Shown: one piece after another, positions 41,612-51,500 of the stretch
Position numbering within the stretch: position 1 is the stretch's first letter
Layout of the letters: every line of letters starts with the position of its first letter
Source of the DNA: Panopea generosa
Lineage: Eukaryota > Mollusca > Bivalvia > Adapedonta > Hiatellidae
Direction: 5' to 3'
Length of the DNA stretch: 64,000 nt
NCBI GenBank assembly: GCA_029582155.1
Contig: CM055906.1
Span: 11,775,101 to 11,839,100 of the forward strand
Notes under the pieces: generated by a model
The model's database searches: none
Seen by the model: only the letters and a program-made list of their open reading frames with translations
What the model was told of the DNA's origin: nothing
Position numbers and translations under genes: made by a program

Positions 41612-42026
41612 GCAAGTTCCATGGCGATAGTGACTGAATCTGCGATCGTGGTGATTGAAAATCTTTCCTGAAGCTACGTTGATACATTATCCACTTTGCC
41701 ACATAGCTTATCTTCTTCGCCACATTTATAAAGCCCCACATACGAAAAATTAGCACGTTCCTTCAAGCGGTTTCGGAGGAGATACGTCAATTTACAGACG
41801 GCTGCTTACAGAAATAATATATAGAATAGATATTGAAATATGTTTTTAGATTTCAGTGTTGTAAAATTTGCTCAGTATAACCCTTTTATACACTCAACTT
41901 CGGGACAACATTCGTATTATGGGTTGATAAACTAGGTATAGATCTGTTATTAAATTGTTAAGTTAGTGCAATAAAACCCTTTCACTCATTGCTTATGAAT
42001 AATTACTTCCCTGATTTTTAACCTAC
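41612..42026. other. Intronic sequence of the photolyase-like pseudogene
   Basis: No exon between the 51-bp repeat and exon 2. The phrase CAAGCGGTTTCGGAGGAGAT near 41765 resembles the ends of bivalve dispersed elements but no full unit could be defined. Confidence 0.4.
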
Positions 42027-42163
42027 CTTAAATCCCTCCTGCCAGGAAGAAGCTAGTGACCGCCCCATATCTAGAAGCAAACTGTGTCATGTCCTGCTAG
42101 ATGGTGTACCCATCCTTCTTATCTGGACCATATAGCATAAATCCATGGAAACCCAGAATTACC
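42027..42163 (-). pseudogene. (6-4) photolyase/animal cryptochrome-like pseudogene, exon 2 of those visible
   Basis: A 137-nt exon with acceptor TTGTATTTCAG and donor TTAAG/GTAGGT. From the first base it reads GNSGFPWIYAIWSR, TAA, EGWVHHLAGHDTVCF, TAG. GFPWI.AI...EGW-[IV]-HHLA-x-H is the signature around the FAD pocket in cryptochromes and (6-4) photolyases. After a frame change, RYGAVTSFFLAGGI sits where the family has a short Trp-rich stretch ending in GIK or GMK. The family's exon would be about 141 nt, so this one has a net loss of four bases plus two stops. Phase 0 entry agrees with exon 1. Confidence 0.88.
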
Positions 42164-42655
42164 CTGAAATACAAGGTGTAGTAGTTCATATACCATAGAG
42201 AGATAACTATAGGATATATACTTTTTCTTCATGAATTGTCGGCTAAAACACGGTATTCCTCTGATTTTCATGTTATATATCCATTTCAGACAAGTGGCAC
42301 CTTCCTGGTTAAATGTAACCGAGTTATCATTACATCATTAAACAGTAATGTGACAGTAAAAAGGTTACGGACACTACTAAAATATCAAGCAACCTCCCAA
42401 ACCCTTGATGACCTTGATTGATGAGAAAAAAATAATTGTACAAATGTATTCTCTTTTAAAGACAAAAAATACGATAAAATTTATGAATTTTAAATCATTT
42501 TACCAGGAAATAATGGTCTTAGGGCAGAGAAAAAGTGTCATTTATCAATGAAGTTTATGGTTATACTGGCTTTAATAAAAACAAAACAGTGCTAATCTAT
42601 AAACAATAATTATATACTCAACATTTTCTTTTACATTGCGAAAAATGCTCTGCAA
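42164..42655. other. Intronic sequence
   Basis: AT-rich, no exon or repeat recognised. Confidence 0.4.
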
Positions 42656-44200
42656 CAAAAACACCTTAAACAACTAGCAAGACAAGAGCAATGAAAAGTG
42701 AAATATGATAAGCCAGAAAACTACAATTATTACAGTTCAGAAATTGGAGAGAGAAATTAAAACTAGACTAAAAACATCAGTGAAATGAAGATGAAAGGTG
42801 GAGAAGAAGAAAAAGTCTACATTGAACACCAAACTCCAGGCATTTATCAAACCTAAGAAATTTTTTAATGTTATGAGAAAGAAGAAAGCTTCAGGAAAAA
42901 GAAAAGTATATAAATAGATGAAAAGGAAGATCTAAAGAAACCTTACATGTAAATACAAACAGAAATGTAAACCCCTGCCCATCTCAGGCCGTGAAATAAC
43001 CAGGACCTTGACTTTTCTTTCTGCAGAGCCTAGGTAAAGTCCCTTTCCTGCAGGGCCACTTTGCTAAAAGTCTTTTGCTGTTTGGGACCTCTTATGGTTA
43101 TATAACTACTGTGCAAGTTTGGTTAAGATTCTTTGAAAAATGAAAGTATTATACCACAGTAGACAAGATCAAATAAAGCAAAAAAAAAACATTCACGGGA
43201 AGGTAACTCAGACAGTAATTATATGATCAGGCCAATTCAGGAAAGGAACAGCCATAATCACAGCTATTTTGGCACAAAGTTAACTCCTGTACTTCAACAG
43301 AACTGCAGAGACATTCATGCTGTAATTTTAAGAGCGCTGCAATTTATTCAACTGTCCCCAGCTATATCTCAACTTTTGGGGAGCAGAGTTTAGAAATGAA
43401 TGGTGCCTAAGACAGAAAATATACTTAAACTGCAGTTGGTGGTGAAAAGTAACAGTGAAAATAACATAAAAGCGGCAAATGCATATACATGTATAAAGAA
43501 ACTAAAAACGTTCTCGGCAAAATATTTCACACTGACCATACCACTGAAGAATCAGAAAGAAAGAGCATGTCAACAAGTTTTTGTTAGAGCATCAATATAC
43601 AGACACCTACAAAAAGTAAACTGAGTTCAAATGTAGCACTCCTCGGAAAAAAGGTGAAATTATTGATTCACCATCCCCTTCTTCTAAAATTATGTTAGAA
43701 AATGCAACTCACTTATTACACCTGATTGCAAAAAGAAATTTGAAATGGTTCATGTATTTGTGAAATACGTGTTAAAGTAACTCCGAAGTTAAAGAGAAAA
43801 GAGCGATGCTTACAAAATAATAATTATGTAGGTAAATCATCAACAACTAGAGAAAAACTATGAAGAAGCACCTGAAATTGCATTAGAAATCTCAAAGGTT
43901 CAAGCAAGTCTAGTGGAGAGAGCAAATAAGAGACTGGTAAGAAGTTTAAGACTTTAAAGAGTGTTGAAAGTACCTAGTGAACTAGTTTATTTGAGCGCCA
44001 CATCAACCGAGAAGTACCAAGAAAACATCAAGTAATTAGAATCAAGAGACAGTATAGAGAGAAGGAAAAAGTATGTCATGACAACACTATTTGAGGAGGA
44101 TCATAAACATCAGACAAACAGCCTAAAAAATTAGGTTAACAATTTATTCATGAAGCTGAAGCTTGAAAATGTGATTAAAATGAGATTGTACTAAAGTGCC
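42656..44200 (+). other. Purine-rich stretch with decayed-looking reading frames
   Basis: The plus strand is unusually A/G-rich and punctuated by short lysine/glutamate-rich frames, for example 43400-43624 and fragments near 43630-43720 (TPRKKGEIIDSPSPSS) and 43860-44130. Such composition can be the remnant of a transposon-encoded protein, but no family motif was recognised. A fragment of the dispersed TATAACTACTGTGCAAGTTT repeat is at 43096. It lies within the intron between exons 1 and 2. Confidence 0.3.
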
Positions 44201-44944
44201 AAATTAACTATTAATGGTTGTGTTCGTAACCCATTGTAGTAACAATTCTTAATTAATCTGTTTGTTTCAAAAGCATTTTTTTGTTGGTAATGTCTATATT
44301 AGGTTTAAAGTACTTTGCTCAGACAAGCTTTTACATGCCTTTAATTTGATCTGTCAGTATTTTAGACGAACTAGAATTAATATATTTTAAAAATTCTGTG
44401 TTTTACGGTAAACAAAGATTGACAGGAACATACAATCTGAATCATTTGATTAAACTTTGCTTTTTCTATTTACATACATCCTAAACATGTTATTTCTGTA
44501 AAATAATAAAAGTAAATTTGATTTTAACACTAATTTTTACCATGTTATATGCACCCTGTAGTGTCCGTAACTTTCCCATACCCCATGTGAGATGAATTTG
44601 AAAAGAATGTATTTACAGTTACCTCTCAAATAAAATATGGCCAATAAACTAAAGGTATTGATACATCAGAAAAAGGTACATTTGAATTGAGTTTCCAATG
44701 TTGAATTTTTGACACTTGTGGGACACTTTCTGGGCAAATACAGTGTTTTAGCTGTGTGCGAAACTTAACTTTGACCTGTTTCTATTATGAATATTTAATA
44801 AAAAAAATATATATGTAGTCATACTGGAACCAGTATTGGATTTTGAGGCTTAAAAATATTGTTTTACATTTTTGAACCGAGTGTCAGAAAATTCTAGAAA
44901 TATGATCCAGTCTCAAACATATTCGTCTCTAACTGAATACATAC
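44201..44944. other. AT-rich intronic sequence
   Basis: Nothing recognised up to the donor of exon 1. Confidence 0.4.
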
Positions 44945-45073
44945 CTCAGCCCACTTGATTAGGGCTTCCAGGCTTTTGTCTCACAGTATTTGAACATGTA
45001 TTGGATTTCTCTCAATTCTCTCGAAATTGGAATTATTTGATGCTGCTGTGTAGGAATATTCACGCCCAAACAG
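44945..45073 (-). pseudogene. (6-4) photolyase/animal cryptochrome-like pseudogene, exon 1 of those visible
   Basis: A 129-nt (43-codon) exon with acceptor TTACATGTCAG and donor GAG/GTATGT, both phase 0. It reads LFGREYSYTAASNNSNFERI, ERNPIHVQIL, TGA, DKSLEALIKWAE. The family has L-x-W-R-E-x-x-Y-T, N-x-x-x-NPI-x-V-Q-I-x-W-D-x-N and ALxKWAE here. The TGA stands exactly where the conserved Trp codon TGG is expected, one base change away. WREF at the start is also altered (Trp to Gly). The exons encoding the N-terminal photolyase domain should lie at higher coordinates on this strand but were not found. Confidence 0.9.
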
Positions 45074-45484
45074 CTGACATGTAATGATAATGGTGGTTCA
45101 TCCCTTCTTGACCTGAGGTACATAATGTTCACAATGCACTCATCACAGATTTAGAATTTGTTTTATGGAGTTCAAGTTATACATGGCATCCTCTTTTACT
45201 GTTGGAGGAAAACCACAAAATGAAGCCGAGTTTAAGCATCTTTGCACTTGTAACTGGTAAACATTGTTACATATTGTACAACTTCAATGGTGAAAAGTAA
45301 GTGATATTAAGACAACGTCTTAGCTTTGCCATGGAGGACCTGCATTTAAGTTAAACTTGATTTTAATTTAAGTAGAAAGGAATTTAGTGATAATAGTAGA
45401 ATGAGAAGCATACTGGCCTAGTGATGAAAACTTACTGCCCATACCTTCATGTCAATTCTGGCTCAGCAGAAAATCTTTAAAAGT
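45074..45484. other. Intronic or flanking sequence
   Basis: The next upstream exon of the pseudogene is expected on this side; no segment with the right motif and splice signals was found here. Confidence 0.4.
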
Positions 45485-45575
45485 AATGATCTGGTCCCTG
45501 TTCATGTCATGTGTCACATTCATCATCTGGTCCCTGTTTATGCCATGTGTCACAGTCATCATCTGGTTCCATCAA
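45485..45575 (+). repeat. 36-bp tandem repeat, 2.5 copies
   Basis: ATCTGG recurs at 45489, 45525 and 45561. The first two full units share TCCCTGTT.ATG.CATGTGTC. The third is partial. Confidence 0.75.
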
Positions 45576-45674
45576 GGCTATCAACACTATGAAACAATGA
45601 ATATACATCAGTGTAGACATTTACAATATGTTTATGATGACAAGAAAATGTACCTTTACATCCAATCACTTTCA

Positions 45675-46570
45675 ACCTAACTAACCTATCTACCTAACCA
45701 ACCCTCCTACCCACCCATCCTTCCATCTTCCTAAAGACCACCTTCCTACACAACTACTTACCTAAGCCTGCCAGCCCAACCACCCATAACTACCTACCTA
45801 CTAACAGTTCTACCTACTTACAGGTCTACCTACCTATAGGTTTAACTAACTACTTATCTACCTACAGGTTTACCTACCTACTTACAGGTCTACCTACCTA
45901 CATACCGGTCTACCTACCAACACGTCTACTAACTTACAGGTCTACATGCTTACAGTACTACCTATCTACTTACAGGTTTACCTACTAACAGGTCTACCTA
46001 CTTACAGGTCTATCTACCTACATACAGGTCTACGTACCTACAGGTTTACCTACCTACTTACAGGTCTACCTACCTACATACCAGTCTACCTACCAATACA
46101 TCTACTTACCTACAGGTCTACCTACCTACATACAGGTCTACATACTTACAGGTCTACCTATCTATTTACAGGTTTACCTACTAACAGGTCTACATACTTA
46201 CAGATCTACCTATCTATTTACAGGTTTACCTACTTACAGGTCTACCTACTTACAGGTCTACCTATCTATTAACAGGTCTACCTACCTACCTACAGGTCTA
46301 CATACTTACAGGCCTACCTACCTACAGGTATACTAACCTACCTATAGTACATACACAGCAACATGTACCTATAGTACTTACCTACCTACAGGTCTACCTA
46401 CCTACCTACAGGTCTACCTACCTTCATACCTACATGTCTACTTACCTACTTACAAGTCTACCTACATACCTACAGTACCTACCTACCTACAGGTCTACCT
46501 ACCTACCTACAAGTCTACCTACATACCTGTAGTACCTACCTACCTACAGGTCTACCTACCTACAGGTACT
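45675..46570 (+). repeat. (ACCT)n-derived minisatellite
   Basis: Nearly 900 bp consists of TACC, TACT and TACA words organised into irregular 16-24 bp units of the type CTACCTACTTACAGGT. The left edge is simpler ACCT/CCAT sequence. A 108-codon frame at 45946-46272 simply translates the repeat. Confidence 0.9.
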
Positions 46571-46628
46571 TTGATCAACATATGCATTTTAAAACATCCT
46601 GTTGGTACTTCCAATACAAGGCATCTTA

Positions 46629-46791
46629 TGCAATGTTTATGACAGCCCTACCTGTTTCAATGCCTGTGACCTTTGTGACCTTTCTCTTTGTATATATTTA
46701 TCTGTCATATCACATTAAAATATATGTATATACAAAGGTCACAAGGGTTGCAGGCATAAAAACATTAAGGGCTGACATAAACATACACGCA
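46629..46791. mobile_element. Foldback / MITE-like hairpin element
   Basis: The left arm (46629-46702) reads TGCAATGTTTATGACAGCCC and later TGCCTGTGACCTTTGTGACC and TTTGTATATA. The complement of the right arm (46725-46791) reads TGCGTGTATGTTTATGTCAG, CCC and later TGCCTGCAACCCTTGTGACC, TTTGTATATA. The arms pair over roughly 67-72 bp at about 75-80% with a ~22-bp loop. No target duplication is clear. Both overlapping open frames are shadows. Confidence 0.7.
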
Positions 46792-47285
46792 ATATAAATA
46801 TTAATACTAGCAATTATGACCAGAACTACACAAGCAAAAACAAAGCAGCAACCAATCAGATTCAAGTACTTTTTCATGGTGGCTTTAACCCCAATCATAC
46901 AAAAACAAAGGGCCATAACATTTGTTATTCAATCAGGCCTGTTCAAGAACTTGGTAAAGAGGGCAATTAATAAATACAAGCTAAACAATAAAAAAGAAGT
47001 GTCAGAGCACACAAAATTTAACTCATGGACAAAAGCGCCACACGAGTGATCAGATAACCCAATCACAAGCTAAATAAGTTTGACGATATAAACATTACTT
47101 TTGCCAAGAATCTTAATTTAACCCAAAACATACAACATTTAAGCAGAAGGAATTTGAATTTGGACAGTGCAATCTTTTACTGGTATTTTCATAAATGATC
47201 AAGACACCGGAGTATTGCAAGTAATACACAATTCCCCCAACGGTTTACCAGATTACCAATTATGATGCCATGGCAATCACAATTT
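46792..47285. other. Non-coding sequence
   Basis: Contains phrases common in dispersed bivalve repeats (AAAGGGCCATAACATTTGTT and TGTTCAAGAACTTGGTAAAG near 46908-46960) but no definable unit. No exon found. Confidence 0.4.
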
Positions 47286-47550
47286 TTGCCAGACTGAAAA
47301 AATAAAATGGCCTGCATAATTTCGCTATTGCACTCTTACCACAATTTAAGCTATACAAATGCAGCTTGGACACTTTTTGCCAATTTTGTTGCCTTTTTGT
47401 CTGAATGAAAAAATAAAATTACCTGCATTATTTACTTATTGCCTTCTGTCAGTATCTACAGTTTCACAAACTTTGCTTGGATACTTTTTCAGTAATCTAT
47501 TCAGACGGATGGCCAGAAGGACATATGCCAGACAAACGGACGGAGGGTAA
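47286..47550 (+). repeat. Two-unit dispersed repeat (~108 bp offset)
   Basis: CTGAAAAAATAAAATGGCCT followed by GCATAAT near 47295 recurs as CTGAATGAAAAAATAAAATT, ACCTGCATTAT near 47402. Each is followed by TATTGC..TCT, an A-rich stretch and GCTTGGA.ACTTTTT. The copy ends GGACGGAGGGTAAACC, a typical terminal phrase of such elements. Confidence 0.5.
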
Positions 47551-47720
47551 ACCCTCCACTGAAACCAGTAGGAAACGGAAAAGATATTACAACTGCTGAT
47601 GTATGATGTGAATTGAAACTACTGTGAAAATAATACTTAAATATGAGTGGTAATTGTTTGCATTTACTTTGCAATAGAAGCCTTGTATATATATATCAAG
47701 TACAAACAGGATGTTTTAAG

Positions 47721-48008
47721 CACACTCTCCCAACCCCACTCACCCCATCCATCCACTCCCCCCTTGCCCTCCCCAACCCCCTTCCCTCCCTCACCCCACC
47801 CCCTTCCCTCCCCCCTTCCCCACCCCAACCCCTTCCCTCCCCCCACCCCCCTTCCCCACCCCACCCCACCCCCTTCCCTCCCCCCACCCCTTCCCTCCCC
47901 CACCCCCCTTCCCCACCCCAACCCCTTCCCTCCCCCCTAAACCTCCCCACCCCCCCTTCCCCCATAAATCTCCCCACCCCCCAAAAAAATATCCCCAATC
48001 CCCCCAAA
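47721..48008 (-). repeat. Long C-rich polypyrimidine tract (G-rich on the minus strand)
   Basis: From about 47767 to 48008 the plus strand has no G at all and is dominated by CCCC, CCTT and CACC words. The minus strand therefore has dozens of GGGG and GGGGGG runs separated by 1-4 bases. The open frames on both strands (Pro/Ser/Thr-rich plus, Gly/Arg-rich minus) are translations of this tract. It is capable of many alternative G-quadruplexes, i-motifs or triplexes. Confidence 0.9.
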
Positions 48009-48049
48009 AATGGAAAAAAAAAAGAACAAACAAAAAAGAAGAACAAGAA

Positions 48050-48335
48050 ATGTATCCTACAAGAACATGGGTAACCCCACTTACAATACGCCCTTGGAGA
48101 AGGTGTATAACAAGTTTGATTTGAATCAGATGAAACCTCAAGGTACGTCTGTATATGAAATTTTTTTTTTTTAAGTCAGAAAAAGGAGGCGTAACTCCTT
48201 CAAAAATAAATGCGAACATAAACCCTGATGATACACCCTTGTTCAAGTGAAGATGTATAGCAAGTTTGATTGGAATCGGACTGTAGTAATTGAGGCCACA
48301 AGGGACACATGTATGGACGGACGGATGGACATTCT
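48050..48335 (+). repeat. Two-unit dispersed repeat (~150-bp offset)
   Basis: AGGTGTATAACAAGTTTGAT at 48101 and AGATGTATAGCAAGTTTGAT at 48251 lie in aligned units containing CTT.....AAG before and T.GAATC.GA after. The stretch ends TATGGACGGACGGATGGAC, a common closing phrase of bivalve dispersed repeats. Confidence 0.6.
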
Positions 48336-48544
48336 AACAAATGTATATTTAAGTCTTTTTCAACTGTCTAAAAAAATTACTAGCCTTAGACACTTAAAAT
48401 CCCATAAGTGTGTAGACAGACAGTGGACAGTTCAAACACTTTGACCCTTGGGGGCATGAAAGGGAAACAGATAACAAGATCGACATCTGTTACAATCTAC
48501 TTATTCAGTAAAAGCTTACCATGTAAAAATGAAGATACAACTAA
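48336..48544. other. Short non-coding spacer before the 74-bp satellite
   Basis: No similarity to SINE A was seen here, so the SINE match is confined to the right edge of the array. Confidence 0.4.
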
Positions 48545-51500
48545 CTTACCCAGTACTCAAGTGCAACATTACTGTTTATATTTCATAACAGGCCAAAGTA
48601 CTCCTGGGATCTTTGAAGGTTAACCAGTACTCAAGTACACCATTACTGTTTATATTTCATAACAGGCCCAAGTTCCCCTTGGATCTTTGAAGGTTAACCA
48701 GTATTCAAGTACACCATAACTGTTTATATTTTATAACAGTCCTAAGAACTCCTTGGATCTTTGAAGGTTAACCAGTACTCAAGTGCACCATAACTGTTTA
48801 TATTTCACAATAGCCCCAAGTACTCCGGGGATCTTTGATGGTTAACCAGTACTCAAAGACACCATTACTGTTTATATTTTATAACAGGCCCAAGTATGCC
48901 TTGGATCTTTGAAGGTTAACCAGTACTCAAGTGCACCATTACTGTTTATATTTCAAAATAGACCCAAGTACTTCTGGGATCTTTGATGGTTAACCAGTAC
49001 TAAAGTACCCCATTTCTGTTTATATTTCATAACAGGCCCAATTACTCCTGGGATGTTTGAAGGTTAACCAGTACTCAAGTGCACCATTACTGTTTATATT
49101 TCACAACAGACCAAAGTACTCCTTGGATCCATGAAGGTTAACCAGTACTCAAACCACCATTTATGTTACATTTCATAACAGGCCCAAGTACTCCTGGGTT
49201 CTCTGAAGGTAAACCAGTACTCAGGTACACAATTACTGTTAATATTATACAACAGATCCAAGTATTCCTGGGATCTTTGAAGGTTATCCAGTACGCATGT
49301 ATGCATTACTGCTTATATTTCATAACAGGCCCAAGTGCTCCTTGGATCTTTGAACGTTAACCAGTACTCAAGTGCACCGTAACTGTTTATATTTCATAAC
49401 AGTCCCAAGTACTCCTGGGATCCTTGAAGGTTAATCAGTATTCAAGTGCACCATTATTGTTTATATTTCATAACAGGCCCAAGTACTCCTTTGATCCTTA
49501 AAGGTTAACCAGTATTTAAGTGCACCATTATTGTTTATATTTCATAACAGGCTCAAATACTCCTTGGATCTTTGAAGCTTTACCAGCATTCAAGTGCACT
49601 ATTACTGTTTATATTTCATAACAGGCTCATATACTCCTGGGATCTTTGAAGATTAACCAGTACTCAAGTGCACCATTACTGTTTATATTTCAAAAACATG
49701 CCCAAGTACTCCTTGGATGTTTGAAGATTAACCAGCACTCAAGTACACCATTACTGCTTATATTCCATAACAGGTCCAAGTACTCCTTGGATCCTTGAAG
49801 GTTAACCAGTTTTCAAGAGCACCATCACTGTTTTTATTTCGTAACAGGCCCAAGTACTTCTGGGATCCTTGAATGTTAACCAGTATTCAATTGCACCATA
49901 ACTGTTTATATTTCATAACAGGCCCAATTACTCCTTGGACCTTTGAAGATTAACCAGCATTCAAGTGCACCATAACTGTTTATATTTCATAACAGGCCCA
50001 AGTACTCCTGGGATCCATGAATGTTAACCAGTACTCAAATGCACCATTACTGTTCATATTTCATAACAAGGCCAAAATACTCTTTGGATCTTTGAAGACA
50101 ACCAGCATTCAAGTGCACCATTACTGTTTATATTTCATAACAGGCCCATGTACTCCTGGGATCCTTGAAGATTAACCAGCATTCAAGTGCACCATTACTG
50201 TTTATATTTCATAACAGGTCCAAGTACTCCTGGGATCATTGAATGTTAACCAGTACTCAAATGTACCATTACTGTTTATATTTCATAACAGGCCCAAGTA
50301 CTCCTGGGATCCTTGAAGATTAACCAGCATTCAAGTGCACCATTACTGTTTATATTTCATAACAGGCCCAAGTACTCCTGGGATCCTTGAATGTTAACCA
50401 GTACTCAAATGCACCATTACTGTTTATATTTCACAACAGGCCCAAGTACTCCTTGGACGTTTGAAGATTAACCAGCATTCAAGTACACCATTACTGTTTA
50501 TATTTTATAACAGTCCCAAGTACTCCTTGGATCTTTGAAGGTTAACCAGTACTCAAGTGCACCATAACTGCTTATATTTCACAATAGGCCCAAGTACTCC
50601 TGGGATCTTTGATGGTTAACCAGTACTCAAATACACCATTACTGTTTATTTTTCATAACAGGTCTCCTTGGATCTTTGAAGGTTAACCAGTACTCAAGTG
50701 CACCATAACTGTTTTTATTTCGTAACAGGCCCAAGTACTCCTGGGATCCTTGAATGTTAACCAGTATTCAAGTGCACCATAACTGTTTATATTTCACAAC
50801 AGGCCCAATTACACCTTGGACCTTTGAAGATTAACCAGCATTCAAGTGCACCAATACTGTTTATATTTCATAACAGGCCCAAGTACTCCTGGGATCCTTG
50901 AATGTTAACCAGTACTCAAATACACCATTACTGTTCATATTTCATAACAAGGCCAAAATACTCTATGGATCCTTGAAGACAACCAGCATTCAAGTGCACC
51001 ATTACTGTTTATATTTCATAACAGGCCCATGTACTCCTGGGATCCTTGAAGATTAACCAGCATTCAAGTGCACCATTACTGTTTATATTTCATAATAGGC
51101 CCAAGTACTCCTGGGATCCTTGAATGTTAACCAGTACTCAAATGCACTATTACTGTTTATATTTCATAACAGGCCCAAGTGCTCCTGGGATCCTTGAATG
51201 TTAACCAGTACTCAAATGCACCATTACTGTTTATATTTCACAACAGGCCCAAGTACTCCTTGGACGTTTGAAGATTAACCAGCATTCAAGTACACCATTA
51301 CTGTTTACATTTTATAACAGTCCTAAGTACTCCTTGGATCTTTGAAGGTAAACCAGTACTCAAGTGCACCATAACTGTTTATATTTCACAATAGGCCCAA
51401 GTACTCCTGGGATCTTTGATGGTTAACCAGTACTCAAGTACACAATTACTGTTTATTTTTCATAACAGGTCCAATTACTCTTCGGATGTTTGACGGTTAA

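Noticed and set aside
45946-46272. 108-codon Tyr/Leu/Thr-rich frame
   Set aside because: Direct translation of the ACCT-derived minisatellite.
47643-48246. Proline-rich and glycine-rich open frames up to 151 codons
   Set aside because: They overlap on both strands across the G-free pyrimidine tract and have no start context or conservation to support them.
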